A stretch of 64,000 bases of DNA, from contig RXIG01000008.1 in assembly GCA_004212155.1 (NCBI GenBank), forward strand, positions 31,827 through 95,826, written 5' to 3'. Under the pieces are notes generated by a model. The model made no database searches. It saw nothing but the letters and a program-made list of their open reading frames with translations, and had not been told where the DNA came from. Origin of the DNA: an archaeon (lineage in GTDB: Archaea; Methanobacteriota_B; Thermococci; Methanofastidiosales; NM3). Position 1 is the first letter of the stretch. Every line of letters starts with the position of its first letter. Below are positions 34,760 to 44,207 of the stretch, piece after piece. The translations under genes were made by a program, and so were the position numbers.

Positions 34760-35015
34760 AGAATGCCCCCACTATGTATGGCTCTTTGTATTTTATAAAC
34801 ATTTATTCATAAGTTCACTTTCTCTGCACTACTTTGATGATGAGGGAAGTTGCGAAAGGAAAATACGATATTTTCAATTTTTTGAAGATATATATATATA
34901 CTGTATTATTGAAATAAAGAAAAATATCACCATTTTAAAATAACGAAATGGATTGCAGTTAAAAAAAGTCATAACATATAAATAAATCATACGGCAAACA
35001 ATTCAACGGGATACC
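34760..35015 (+). other. AT-rich divergent promoter region
   Basis: About 255 bases with no convincing gene. It holds the promoter of the small secreted peptide (minus strand, 34790-34800), TATATATATA-rich DNA near 34892-34900, and the peroxiredoxin promoter ACATATAAATAAA at 34974-34986, about 36 bases before the ATG at 35016. Confidence 0.55.
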
Positions 35016-35690
35016 ATGACTGAAACATCAGGAAATGAGAATCCGGGCATGCCCCTCATAGGAGACAAGCTTCCCGAGATGACGGTGAACACCACCTTCG
35101 GAAAGATCGAGCTCCCCAAGGATTATGCCGGAAAATGGTTAGTGCTCTTTAGCCACCCGGGCGACTTCACGCCCGTATGCACCACAGAGTTCATCGGGTT
35201 CGCAAAAAGGCATGACGTGTTCAGGTCGATGAACTGCGAGCTCCTCGGCCTGTCTATCGACCAGGTCTTCTCCCACATCAAGTGGGTGAAGTGGATCGAG
35301 GAGAACATGGGCGTCAAGATAACGTTCCCTGTCATCGCCGACGACCGCGGCAAGGTCGCAGAGACGCTCGGCATGCTCCACCCCAACAAGGGCAACAACA
35401 CGGTACGCGCCGTCTTCGTCATAGACGCGGACGGAATCATACGACTCATACTGTACTATCCGCAGGAGATCGGCCGAAAGATCGATGAGGTCATACGCGT
35501 TGTCAAGGCGCTCCAACACGCCGACAAGAACAAGGTCGCCCTGCCCGCGGACTGGCCAGATAACGAGATCATCGGAGACAAGGAGATCGTGCCCCCGGCA
35601 AGCACCGTCAAGGCCGCTGACAAGCGCATGCTCGACAAGGACCTCGAGTGCAAGGACTGGTGGTTCTGCTACCGAAAGCCAAAGAAGTAG
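35016..35690 (+). CDS. Peroxiredoxin, archaeal Prx6-type 2-Cys
   Basis: A 224-residue thiol peroxidase. The peroxidatic cysteine is in [14 protein letters not shown], and the C-terminal arm has the resolving pair CKDWWFCY, as in archaeal thioredoxin peroxidases that form decamers. Full family length. It has its own promoter and is divergent from the small secreted-peptide gene. It complements the FprA and ferritin-like defence genes of the preceding region. Confidence 0.95.
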   Translation: MTETSGNENPGMPLIGDKLPEMTVNTTFGKIELPKDYAGKWLVLFSHPGDFTPVCTTEFIGFAKRHDVFRSMNCELLGLSIDQVFSHIKWVKWIEENMGVKITFPVIADDRGKVAETLGMLHPNKGNNTVRAVFVIDADGIIRLILYYPQEIGRKIDEVIRVVKALQHADKNKVALPADWPDNEIIGDKEIVPPASTVKAADKRMLDKDLECKDWWFCYRKPKK

Positions 35691-35728
35691 ACCATATCTT
35701 TTTTTATCTATTTTACATAGTAGGGTGC

Positions 35729-36031
35729 ATGAAGGCGCAGAGAAGCTACGGATGGTACAAACACCATGCCTGGGCGGCGCTTGCCATGCTCTCCCTTTTC
35801 TTTGCGGCGCGCCAGCTCATCTCGGTGCCAGACATGGTCACGGCCGTCGTCATCGCCGTGTTGAGCATCTATGCGATAGGTGCCCTCGTCTTCACCTATC
35901 TGGCAAACAAGGAACCAACGCAGCAGCAGCGTGGGGAAGACCTCGAGGCCAAGGCTGCAAAGGAGCAGGAAAAACTTGAAAAAAAGCGAATCAAAGCTGA
36001 GCTGAAGGCGAAAAAGAAAGAAAGGGGCTAG
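35729..36031 (+). CDS. Small membrane protein with lysine-rich cytoplasmic tail
   Basis: A 100-residue protein starting MKAQRSYGWYKHHAWAALAM. It has two predicted helices (about 13-30 and 35-58) and a highly charged coiled-coil tail rich in Lys and Glu (AKEQEKLEKKRIKAELKAKK). The ATG at 35729 has TAGGGTG nearby; a longer in-frame extension would overlap the peroxiredoxin gene and lacks a ribosome site. The function is unknown. Confidence 0.65.
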   Translation: MKAQRSYGWYKHHAWAALAMLSLFFAARQLISVPDMVTAVVIAVLSIYAIGALVFTYLANKEPTQQQRGEDLEAKAAKEQEKLEKKRIKAELKAKKKERG

Positions 36032-36057
36032 GAAGGACGATGTCCTTCACAGCATCA

Positions 36058-36288
36058 TCAAACGCTGACGACTTCCTTTACTTCCGGTATCTCTTTCTTG
36101 AGTTCCGACTCGATCCCCATCTTGAGGGTGAGTTGTGACATGGGGCAGCCGCCGCATGCTCCGGTGAGGCGTACCTTGACCTGGCCGGTCTCCTCGTCCA
36201 CATCGACGAGCTCAACATCGCCGCCGTCAGCCTGAAGCATGGGTCGTACCCTGTCTAAAACCTTTTGTACTTCTTGTTTGTTCATCAT
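36058..36288 (-). CDS. NifU-like C-terminal domain Fe-S scaffold
   Basis: A protein of about 76 residues consisting of the NifU/Nfu domain with its CxxC cluster motif in [20 protein letters not shown]. Nfu proteins deliver [4Fe-4S] clusters to apoproteins. The start at 36288 is chosen because GGTG lies 5 bases upstream; ATGs one codon downstream and two codons upstream are alternatives. It is convergent with the small membrane protein gene. Confidence 0.92.
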   Translation of the reverse strand: MMNKQEVQKVLDRVRPMLQADGGDVELVDVDEETGQVKVRLTGACGGCPMSQLTLKMGIESELKKEIPEVKEVVSV

Positions 36289-36294
36289 TTGCAC

Positions 36295-36619
36295 CGTATC
36301 TTATAAAGGAAACGAAGCTATTAAAAAGGTTTCTGTAAAGCAGGCCTCCTGCTATCGGCATTCGTGCCTATGATGAAAAACGGTAAGTAATCCACGGTGT
36401 ATCGATTCTCACCATGGGTCGACCGATACCCACAAAGGGCGAAAAGGGACTTTGCATCTCACTTCTTGATACTTACTCCCCCGGATATGGATTATATAAT
36501 GGAGGGAATAAAGGCACGTGAAGACACGGATAACGATGCACAAATACGCACAAACCTTTTTGTGCATTGTATGTACAGGAAATGTACCAACATGCACCCG
36601 CTGAAAGGATGATGACCAC
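36295..36619 (+). other. Intergenic region before the aminopeptidase gene
   Basis: About 325 bases. Overlapping open frames exist on both strands, but neither has a coherent protein signature. It contains TATTATATAA-type promoter sequence at 36487-36499 and a perfect inverted repeat GCACAAA-CCTT-TTTGTGC at 36548-36565, 54 bases before the aminopeptidase ATG. The repeat could be an operator or a leader hairpin. Confidence 0.4.
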
Positions 36620-38050
36620 ATGGATCATAAAAAGGATGATTTCAAATTACGGAGGGAGTCTTTGTGGAACTCGCTCTCCGATACGGACAAGAAGGAAATG
36701 GAAACGCTCGTGACCCACTACAAGCGTTACCTGGACGAAGCAAAGACCGAACGCGAGGCGGTACGGACCACGGAAGCGATGGCACGCGAACGCGGATTCA
36801 TCCCGCTCGATGAGCTCGAGAAGAAATATCAGGGTTCTGACACCTCGCCCGCAGGAGAGCGATTCTACGTAAAGAACAAGGAAAAAAACATCCTCCTCGG
36901 CATCATGGGGACGACGCCCCTGTCGCAGGGATTCTCGCTCATCGCATCGCACGTCGACTCGCCCAGGCTCGACCTCAAGCCCAATCCCCTCATCGAGAAG
37001 GAGAAGTTCACGCTTCTCAAGACTCACTACTATGGCGGCATGAAGAAGTACCAGTTCGCATCGATACCCCTCGCGCTGCACGGCGTGGTCTACATGCAGG
37101 ACGGAAAGCGCCTTCGGTTCACTATCGGCGAGGACGAGGACGACCCGGTCTTTACCGTCAACGACATCCTGATCCATCTCGCCAAGCAGGTGCAGTACGA
37201 GCGCAAGACCCCCGACGTCATCAAGGGCGAGGAGCTAAACATCCTCTTCTCGAGCATTCCCTACCCTGGTGACGACACGAAGGAGGCGGTCAAACGCTAC
37301 GCCCTCGCGCTGCTCAACGAGCGCTACGGGCTCGCCGAGGAGGATTTCGTCTCGGCGGAGATCGAGGCAGTGCCGGCCGGAAGGGCACGCGACGTTGGCA
37401 TCGACCGCAGCATGATAGGGGCCTATGGCCAGGACGACCGCATCTGCGCGTTCACCTCGGTCCAGGCGCTCTTCGAGCTCGAACACGCGCCCGCACAGAC
37501 GGCCCTCGTGCTCCTGGCCGACAAGGAGGAGATAGGCAGCGAGGGAAGCACGTCGATGCAAAGCTCGTTCTTCTCGTGGATCGTTGCGCGCCTGCTTGCA
37601 CTCTCTGGCGAGTACCGCGACCTTTCGATGCTCAACGCGTTCATGAACGCGCGAGCCCTCTCGGCCGACGTGGCCGGAGGAATCAACCCGAACTTCCCTG
37701 ACGTCCATGAGCACAACAACGCCCCGCGCCTCGGATACGGCATCGCGCTCACGAAGTACACGGGTAAGAGCGGCAAGTACAACGCCAACGACGCCAACGC
37801 CGAATACGTGTCCCACATCCGCTCGATCTTCAACGCCGCCGGCGTCCGCTGGCAGGCTGCCGAGCTTGGCAAGGTCGATGAGGGGGGCGGCGGAACGGTG
37901 GCCAAGTTCCTCTCGAAGCTTGGCATCGAGACGATCGACTCGGGACCGCCCGTGCTCTCGATGCACTCGTCGTTTGAGGTCTCATCAAAGGTTGACCTGC
38001 TGACGGCAAAGCGGGCATACAGGGCCTTCCTCGATTGGAAAAAAACGTAA
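36620..38050 (+). CDS. M18-family zinc aminopeptidase
   Basis: A 476-residue cytosolic metallopeptidase of the aspartyl aminopeptidase family. Zinc and catalytic residues are seen at IASHVDSPRLDLKP, DKEEIGSEGSTSM and the C-terminal VLSMHSSFEVSSKVD. The ATG at 36620 follows GGATGATGACC. It is convergent with the heliorhodopsin gene. Its role is probably peptide turnover. Confidence 0.93.
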   Translation: MDHKKDDFKLRRESLWNSLSDTDKKEMETLVTHYKRYLDEAKTEREAVRTTEAMARERGFIPLDELEKKYQGSDTSPAGERFYVKNKEKNILLGIMGTTPLSQGFSLIASHVDSPRLDLKPNPLIEKEKFTLLKTHYYGGMKKYQFASIPLALHGVVYMQDGKRLRFTIGEDEDDPVFTVNDILIHLAKQVQYERKTPDVIKGEELNILFSSIPYPGDDTKEAVKRYALALLNERYGLAEEDFVSAEIEAVPAGRARDVGIDRSMIGAYGQDDRICAFTSVQALFELEHAPAQTALVLLADKEEIGSEGSTSMQSSFFSWIVARLLALSGEYRDLSMLNAFMNARALSADVAGGINPNFPDVHEHNNAPRLGYGIALTKYTGKSGKYNANDANAEYVSHIRSIFNAAGVRWQAAELGKVDEGGGGTVAKFLSKLGIETIDSGPPVLSMHSSFEVSSKVDLLTAKRAYRAFLDWKKT

Positions 38051-38073
38051 AAGAAAAGAAAAAAATGGCGGGG

Positions 38074-38868
38074 CTACACGGGACGAAGCGTTCCGAAGAA
38101 GACCTGCCATGCAAGCGCCGTCTTTGCAACGAGGCTGAGCACGATATACATCTTCTCGCCGAAGTAGTAGCTCTTCCATGGGCCCTTCTCCATGTACTGG
38201 AGCGCCATGTTGGCAGCGAAGCTCATGAAGAATACAAAGATCGTAAAGAAGATGTAGTATACGAACGTCGGGACACCGCCACCGTCGCCGCCCGCGCCCG
38301 AAAGGTGCATGGCGATGACGATCCATGGCGCCGCGCCGGCGATGCAACCGAAGATGTAGAGCGACCAGTTTGTCTTTTTTGTATGCTGATTCAATAGCTC
38401 CATGCCCAGTCCGAACAGATTCATGCACGCATTCGCGATGAATATGGGAATGAGCGCCGCGATGTCGTAGACGCCTGTGAGCATCGCTATGATAACGATC
38501 ATCACCGACGAGCTGATGGCATACTCGTACCAACGCAGATAGTTGATATGGCGCTTGAGATTGCGCTTGTACCATCCGTATCCCCACGGCGACGCGAGCG
38601 TGAAGTGCGCAACGGCGGAGATGAAGAGAAACAGTGCGATCCCGGGGCCGAGACGGACCAGGGCCACCTCGTTTGCCACCGTCTCAAGTGACTGGGTCGC
38701 AGAGCTGTAGTTCAGATAGAACGTCTTGATCGGCAAGGCAAAGTCGTTACTAATGGCATAGAGCACGATCGACTGTACCAGGTGCAGCGCGCCCATGAAC
38801 GCGTTGAACTTCCTGAGCCCCGAGAACACGGATTCAGGTACATCCTCATTAGTAGAATTGCTCATCAT
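38074..38868 (-). CDS. Heliorhodopsin
   Basis: A 264-residue seven-helix retinal protein. The retinal Schiff-base lysine is in the last helix (VAKTALAWQVFFGTLRP, Lys249), and the counterion glutamate is in helix C (RWYEYAISSSVMIVIIAMLTG, Glu115). These two blocks are the heliorhodopsin signature and distinguish the family from type-1 rhodopsins, which place Asp at the counterion and have inverted topology. The N-terminus lacks a signal peptide, consistent with the cytoplasmic N-terminus of the family. A TATA-like ATTAATATAG (38889-38898) suggests a nearly leaderless mRNA. No retinal-synthesis gene is in the window. The family's role is unclear; no ion pumping is known for most members. Confidence 0.93.
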   Translation of the reverse strand: MMSNSTNEDVPESVFSGLRKFNAFMGALHLVQSIVLYAISNDFALPIKTFYLNYSSATQSLETVANEVALVRLGPGIALFLFISAVAHFTLASPWGYGWYKRNLKRHINYLRWYEYAISSSVMIVIIAMLTGVYDIAALIPIFIANACMNLFGLGMELLNQHTKKTNWSLYIFGCIAGAAPWIVIAMHLSGAGGDGGGVPTFVYYIFFTIFVFFMSFAANMALQYMEKGPWKSYYFGEKMYIVLSLVAKTALAWQVFFGTLRPV

Positions 38869-38971
38869 AAAGAATAGGCTCTGAGACTATATTAATCTTG
38901 TCTTTGAGCTTCCAATGAGGATATAATAAAAGAAAAGGAAAAAAAAGAGAGAAAACAAGGCGCTATTTCAT

Positions 38972-41392
38972 TTACGTGAATTCCTTGAGGTTTCGCGCCA
39001 TGTTCTGGACCTTTTGTTCCACAAGGCGGTGGATGGTGCCCTCCTCGAACGTCCCGTCCTCTCGCCGTTTGCCTGCCTTCCTGTCCGTGAGCACCTCGAG
39101 CCCCTCGTCGATCGTGCCCACCGCGTAGATGTGGAACGAGCCGTCTCGCACGGCCTCGATGACCTCCTCTTTTAACATGAGGTTTTGCACATTGGATGCA
39201 GGTATCATGACGCCCTGTTCGCCGGTCAGGCCCTTGACCTTGCAAAACGAGAAGAATCCCTCGATCTTTTCGTTGACGCCGCCGATCGGTTGCACCTCGC
39301 CGTACTGGTTGACAGAGCCTGTGATGGCGATGTTTTGCTTTAATGGGACGCCCGAGAGCACCGAGAGCAACGTGTAGAGTTCCGTGCTCGATGCGCTGTC
39401 GCCGTCGATCCCGCCGTAGCTTTGCTCGAAGACGAGCCGTGCCGAGATGCCAAGCGGATTGTTCTGGGCATAGTTTTGCATGAGGTAGCCGCCGATGATG
39501 AGCACGCCCTTGGTATGCGATGAGCCGCCAAGCTCTGCCTCGCGCTCGATATCGACGACGCCGCCCTTGCCCACGCCCACGGTTGCAGTGACGCGTGAAG
39601 GGCGCCCGAACGCATAGTCGCCGACGCTCATGACCGAGAGGCCGTTTGCCTGCCCCACCTTCGTTCCCTCGGTTTCAAGGATGATCTGTCCTCGCTCGAA
39701 CATCTCGCGGATCTTCTCCTCTATGAGGTTCGAACGGTATATCTTCTCGTTGATGGCCTTCTCGATATTGTCGGCGCTGATCTTGTTGGCATTGTCCCGG
39801 ATGGAATAATAGTTCGCCTCGCGGATGATGTCGGCGATCTCCGCGAACTGCGTCGAGAGCTTGTCCTGGAGGCTTGCCAGGCGGGAGCTGTACTCGACGA
39901 GGCGGGAAAGCGCTTCTGACTCCATGTGATTGAGCCCTTCCTTGTCGCAGAACGTACAGACGAACCGGGCGTAATCGATGAGATTTTCATCTGTGCGGTC
40001 CATGCTGCTGTCGAAGTCGGCCTTGATCTTGAAGAGCTCCTTGAAGTCGGGGTCGAGGTTGTAGAGCATCTGGTAGAGGTACGGTGTGCCGATGAGCACG
40101 ACCTTGATTGACAGAGGGATGGGTTGTGGTTTGATGCCGCGGACCGAGATATAGCCGAATCGTTCCGCCGGCTCCTCAATGATGGCCTTTTGCTGCTTGA
40201 TCGCCATCTTGAGGCTTTCCCACGAGAGCGGGTTTTTCAGTATGTCCTCGATGGCAACGACGAGATAGCCGCCGTTTGCCTTGTGGAAGTCCCCGGGCTT
40301 GATGAGGGTGAAGTCGGTGGTGAGCATGCCGAACTGCGCCTCTTTCTCGATCTTTCCGAAGAGGTTCTGGTAGGTCGGATTGTACTCGACGATGACGGGT
40401 GCGCCATCGGTCTGCGAGTTGTCGACGACGACGTTGACCTCGTACTTCCTGAAGATACGTTCGCCCTGTTGCATCGCCTGTTGTATGGACGGAGGGGGTT
40501 GCTGCCCCCCCTGACCGCCGATTTGCTGTTCCGGCCCCTTCGAGGCCACGATGAATGCAAAGATGTTTTCAACGATATGGGTTTGCACCGCATTGATGTA
40601 GTCGAGGATCTCCTCATGGTCGCCAAACGTCTGCTTGATATCCTCAACGAGGTGACCAATGGTGAATAGCGCCACCTCCTTGTTGAGCTCCTTGAGCTTC
40701 TCGTTGACCTGCTTGTCGATGCCACGAAGCTTGTGCATCGCGTTGCGCAGGTCCTCGGATACATTCTCGCGCTTCTTCTGGATCTCCTTTCGCATATCCT
40801 CGTCGAGCGAGAGGAACTCCTGCTCGCTCATGGGCGTTCCGTCGTCCTTGAGCGGGATCACCATGAGCCCCGACGTCGCGCTCTGTATGGTAAAGCCTTC
40901 AGACTGCGCCTTCTTGTTGATCTCCTCGAAGAGGCGATTGCGTTCCTTGGTCGCCTCCTTGACGACCTGATCACGGCGCGAAGAGTACTCCTCTCCCTCG
41001 AACGCCTCAGGCAGGACGCGCTTTGCCTCATCGACAAATGAGACCATCTCCTCCCTGAACTTCTTTCCCATGCCGGGCGGCAGTTCGATGGCACGTGGCT
41101 CGTACTCGTTATCGAAGTTGGCGACATAGCACCAGTCCGATGGCACCTCCTTGTCGCTTGAAGCCACCTCGAGAAAGTCCTTCACTGCTGTCATTCGGCC
41201 GGTGCCGGGATATCCCGATACGTATATGTTGAACCCGCTGTCCACCATGCCTATGCCAAACTTTAGGACATGGACCGCCCTATCCTGACCAATGATCTCC
41301 TTCGAAGGCGATAGGTCTGACGTAGAATCGCACTCGAACTTGGCGGGGTCTACCCGCTTCCTTAACTGATCGGGGCCTAATTCCTGATACAT
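38972..41392 (-). CDS. Lon-like ATP-dependent protease (AAA_32/LonB-LID type)
   Basis: An 806-residue AAA+ protease. The N-terminal ATP-binding block has a Walker A variant (SGYPGTGRMTAV, Arg instead of Lys, as usual for this family). The C-terminal Lon protease domain has catalytic Ser in YGGIDGDSASSTELYTLL and Lys in PIGGVNEKIEGFFSF. It differs from the membrane-bound archaeal LonB because no membrane helices are present. T-rich DNA downstream (38925-38965) can terminate it before the heliorhodopsin gene. A proline/glutamine-rich insert (about residues 296-306) is unusual. Confidence 0.9.
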   Translation of the reverse strand: MYQELGPDQLRKRVDPAKFECDSTSDLSPSKEIIGQDRAVHVLKFGIGMVDSGFNIYVSGYPGTGRMTAVKDFLEVASSDKEVPSDWCYVANFDNEYEPRAIELPPGMGKKFREEMVSFVDEAKRVLPEAFEGEEYSSRRDQVVKEATKERNRLFEEINKKAQSEGFTIQSATSGLMVIPLKDDGTPMSEQEFLSLDEDMRKEIQKKRENVSEDLRNAMHKLRGIDKQVNEKLKELNKEVALFTIGHLVEDIKQTFGDHEEILDYINAVQTHIVENIFAFIVASKGPEQQIGGQGGQQPPPSIQQAMQQGERIFRKYEVNVVVDNSQTDGAPVIVEYNPTYQNLFGKIEKEAQFGMLTTDFTLIKPGDFHKANGGYLVVAIEDILKNPLSWESLKMAIKQQKAIIEEPAERFGYISVRGIKPQPIPLSIKVVLIGTPYLYQMLYNLDPDFKELFKIKADFDSSMDRTDENLIDYARFVCTFCDKEGLNHMESEALSRLVEYSSRLASLQDKLSTQFAEIADIIREANYYSIRDNANKISADNIEKAINEKIYRSNLIEEKIREMFERGQIILETEGTKVGQANGLSVMSVGDYAFGRPSRVTATVGVGKGGVVDIEREAELGGSSHTKGVLIIGGYLMQNYAQNNPLGISARLVFEQSYGGIDGDSASSTELYTLLSVLSGVPLKQNIAITGSVNQYGEVQPIGGVNEKIEGFFSFCKVKGLTGEQGVMIPASNVQNLMLKEEVIEAVRDGSFHIYAVGTIDEGLEVLTDRKAGKRREDGTFEEGTIHRLVEQKVQNMARNLKEFT

Positions 41393-41528
41393 TCAAATCC
41401 TCCCAGATGTGGAAAAAATCATATTCAACTCGTTGTATAAACGTTATATGGCGGAATATTTAATTGTATTGGACACCCCTTCCCGTATGGTCGGTATGTT
41501 CGTAGAGACACGTTGAAAAAACCGAAAC

Positions 41529-41539
41529 CGTTATATTAT
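41529..41539 (+). promoter_or_regulatory. TATA promoter of the PEP-synthase-like gene
   Basis: CCGTTATATTATCTC lies about 45 bases before the ATG at 41580. Confidence 0.4.
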
Positions 41540-41579
41540 CTCGCTTGAAGCTGAATAAGAACTACCATCATGTGATCCA

Positions 41580-44207
41580 ATGCGCCGCCATTGTGTGCCC
41601 CTCTCAGCCGCCTCGACGTCACATATCACTTCTATCGGGGGCAAGGCTGTCAATCTCGCCAAGCTACTTCAACAGGGATTTCCCGTCCCCGAGGGATTCG
41701 TCATCCCGGCTACCACGTATGAGCGCTTGGTCGAACAGAGCGGGCTCGGCGGCCGCATACGCGATCGCATAGCGTCGACATCGTTTGACCACGGCGCATC
41801 GGTCGCGGCATGCAGCAACGATATCAAGGCAATGATACGGTCGCTTGAGCTTCCTGAGGAAGTGTCCAGTGCCATTACCGGCGCCATGAACGGCGTGCGC
41901 GGGACCAATTTGTGGGCCGTACGTTCCTCCGCGGTATCAGAAGATCTGCCAGAAGCATCGTTTGCGGGTCAGCAGGATACGTTCCTCAACGTACCCGCCG
42001 GCGACGTCATCGCGCATGTGAAGGAATGCTGGGCATCGTACTGGAACGAACGTGCGATAGCCTACCGACACGACGCGAGGATCCCCCATGGCGAGGCCGG
42101 CGTCGCGGTGGTCGTGCAGAGGATGGTCGATGCATCGAGGTCAGGCGTCATGTTCACGCGCGACCCCCTCGGCGACAGGGACACGACGGTGATCGAGGCA
42201 AGCTGGGGGCTTGGAGAGTCGATCGTCTCCGGCATCGTCACACCTGATCGGTTCATCTGCGACCGCGACAGGGGGACGGTGCGTTCACGGGTCATCAACA
42301 CGAAGAAGAAGGCGACCTATCTCTCGACACGGAAAACCACCATCGAGGACGTGCGCCACGACCTCCAGACGGCACCGTCGCTCACGCCGGCGCAGGTGCG
42401 CCAGCTCGTCGATGCGGGCCGACATATCGAGGACTGCTTCGCGATGCCCCAAGACGTCGAATGGGCCATCGAGGGCGAGGACCTCTACATCCTGCAGTCA
42501 CGGCCGATAACGACGTTCAAACAGGACGAGGAAGTCCTCTGGACACGCGCATACGGCGATGAGTACTGGGCCGATGTCACCTCCCCCCTCTTTTTCTCGC
42601 TACTTGGCCACTACCTGGCGACCTATGTGAACAGGGAGGGCTCGCAGATACTTGGCTATACGGAGCTTACCGACAAGGAGCTCCTCCACGTCCACAAGGG
42701 GCATATCTACTTCAACGCAGGGGTGCTCGAGCAGGTGTTTACCTACAATCCGCGATTCTCCCGAACGAAGGAGCTGCTCAACTACTTCCCCCTCGAGGAC
42801 CAATCCAGGATACGCAACGCCAAGACGAAGGTCGCACGGCGCCTGCTTGGCGAGCTTCGCGTCATGCTGCTCGACCCTGACGGATCGATCTTCCGCACCG
42901 ACAAGGCATACCGCAAATGGGCCCGCGAGTTCCTCGCATCGGTCAGGGAACATGACGCCATAGACCTTGCGGCATGCACCGATGAAGAGCTCGCGAAGCT
43001 CTACCAGTCGTTCGAATCATCGTTTCTCAAACACTACCGTCTCATTCGTTACGGCATGGTCACGCACAGCATCGGCACCAACCTCATGATAAAGCGCTGG
43101 CTCGAGGCGTGGCTTGGCGACACCAACGGCGTGCTCTATTCCAGCCTCATCTCAGGCCTCAAGGACAACAAGACGATCACCACAAACATCGCCATCTCAC
43201 AGCTCGCATCTACGTTTCGCTCAAACGAACGTCTCGCTCACGAGCTGGAAAGCCTGCCAGGCAAGCAGTTCCTCGAAGTGCTTCGGGCCGAACCCGCCTT
43301 CGAGCGTGAACGAGGCGCGTTTGATGCGTTCCTGGATGAGTACGGCCATCGTTCGCACACGCGGGAGATCTACTTCCCCCGGTGGGCCGACGACCCCACC
43401 CTCGTCATCGGCATCCTGCGCTCGCTCGTGTCCGCGCCGGCCGTCGACATGAGAAAGCTCGAACAAGAACGCCGCGAGCAGCGCATCGAGACGGAGCGCG
43501 AGATCCTCGAGCGGCTTGGTGCACAAAGCGGCGGATTCCTGAGAAAACGCATCTTCAAGCTCGTACTGGCATACGCGCAGACATACCTCATATTTCGTGA
43601 GAATCAGCGGTATTATCTCGATCACATCCTGTTGCGCCTGCGCAGGCTCTTCATGGAGTTTGGGAGGCGCTATGCCGATGCAGGACTCTTTGACGTCCCC
43701 GAGGACGTCTTCTTCCTCTCGAAGGAGGAGGTCTTTGGCATCCGTGACATCGACAGGGACGAACTGAAACGAACGATAGCACGACGGCGTGATGATTTCG
43801 AACGCTACCGTGACGTGTTGCCGCCAAAGTTCCTCAAAGGGCGCATAGAGTTCGATGATACGGTCAAGGAGGACGGATCGCTCGTCCACGTGACGGGGAC
43901 AGCCGCCAGTCCGGGCATCGTCACGGGCACGGTGCGCGTCGTGCGCTCGATAGAGAATCTTACCGACATCAGACAGGGAGAGATCCTCGTGACGACCAAC
44001 ACTGACCCAGGATGGACACCCGTCTTCACGAAGATCGGCGGCCTCATCACCGAGACGGGAGGCATCCTCTCACACGGCGCGGTGGTCTCGCGTGAGTATC
44101 GCTTGCCCGCCGTCACGGCGGTCAAGGGCGCAACGACGCTCTTTTCCACGGGACAGACACTGACGCTTGATGGGAACGAAGGGATCATATATGTGGTGGA
44201 GGAATGA
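41580..44207 (+). CDS. PEP-synthase-like/rifampicin-phosphotransferase-like enzyme without the PEP barrel
   Basis: An 875-residue protein. The N-terminal ATP-grasp PEP/pyruvate-binding domain (GGKAVNLAKLLQQGFPVPEG, VRSSAVSEDLPEASFAGQQD) is followed by a long helical middle region. The protein ends with the swivelling phosphohistidine domain (GGILSHGAVVSREYRLPAVT, with the catalytic His). The TIM-barrel domain of true PEP synthase is absent. This length and order resemble rifampicin phosphotransferases and related dikinases of unknown acceptor. The next gene overlaps by 4 bases and probably shares the pathway. The substrate is unknown. Confidence 0.85.
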   Translation: MRRHCVPLSAASTSHITSIGGKAVNLAKLLQQGFPVPEGFVIPATTYERLVEQSGLGGRIRDRIASTSFDHGASVAACSNDIKAMIRSLELPEEVSSAITGAMNGVRGTNLWAVRSSAVSEDLPEASFAGQQDTFLNVPAGDVIAHVKECWASYWNERAIAYRHDARIPHGEAGVAVVVQRMVDASRSGVMFTRDPLGDRDTTVIEASWGLGESIVSGIVTPDRFICDRDRGTVRSRVINTKKKATYLSTRKTTIEDVRHDLQTAPSLTPAQVRQLVDAGRHIEDCFAMPQDVEWAIEGEDLYILQSRPITTFKQDEEVLWTRAYGDEYWADVTSPLFFSLLGHYLATYVNREGSQILGYTELTDKELLHVHKGHIYFNAGVLEQVFTYNPRFSRTKELLNYFPLEDQSRIRNAKTKVARRLLGELRVMLLDPDGSIFRTDKAYRKWAREFLASVREHDAIDLAACTDEELAKLYQSFESSFLKHYRLIRYGMVTHSIGTNLMIKRWLEAWLGDTNGVLYSSLISGLKDNKTITTNIAISQLASTFRSNERLAHELESLPGKQFLEVLRAEPAFERERGAFDAFLDEYGHRSHTREIYFPRWADDPTLVIGILRSLVSAPAVDMRKLEQERREQRIETEREILERLGAQSGGFLRKRIFKLVLAYAQTYLIFRENQRYYLDHILLRLRRLFMEFGRRYADAGLFDVPEDVFFLSKEEVFGIRDIDRDELKRTIARRRDDFERYRDVLPPKFLKGRIEFDDTVKEDGSLVHVTGTAASPGIVTGTVRVVRSIENLTDIRQGEILVTTNTDPGWTPVFTKIGGLITETGGILSHGAVVSREYRLPAVTAVKGATTLFSTGQTLTLDGNEGIIYVVEE

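Noticed and set aside
34662-34943. 93-codon plus-strand frame over the small secreted-peptide gene
   Set aside because: No ribosome site; runs through promoter DNA and AT-rich spacer; composition looks non-coding.
36397-36621. Overlapping ~70-codon frames on both strands before the aminopeptidase gene
   Set aside because: Neither has a ribosome site, family-like sequence or suitable promoter.
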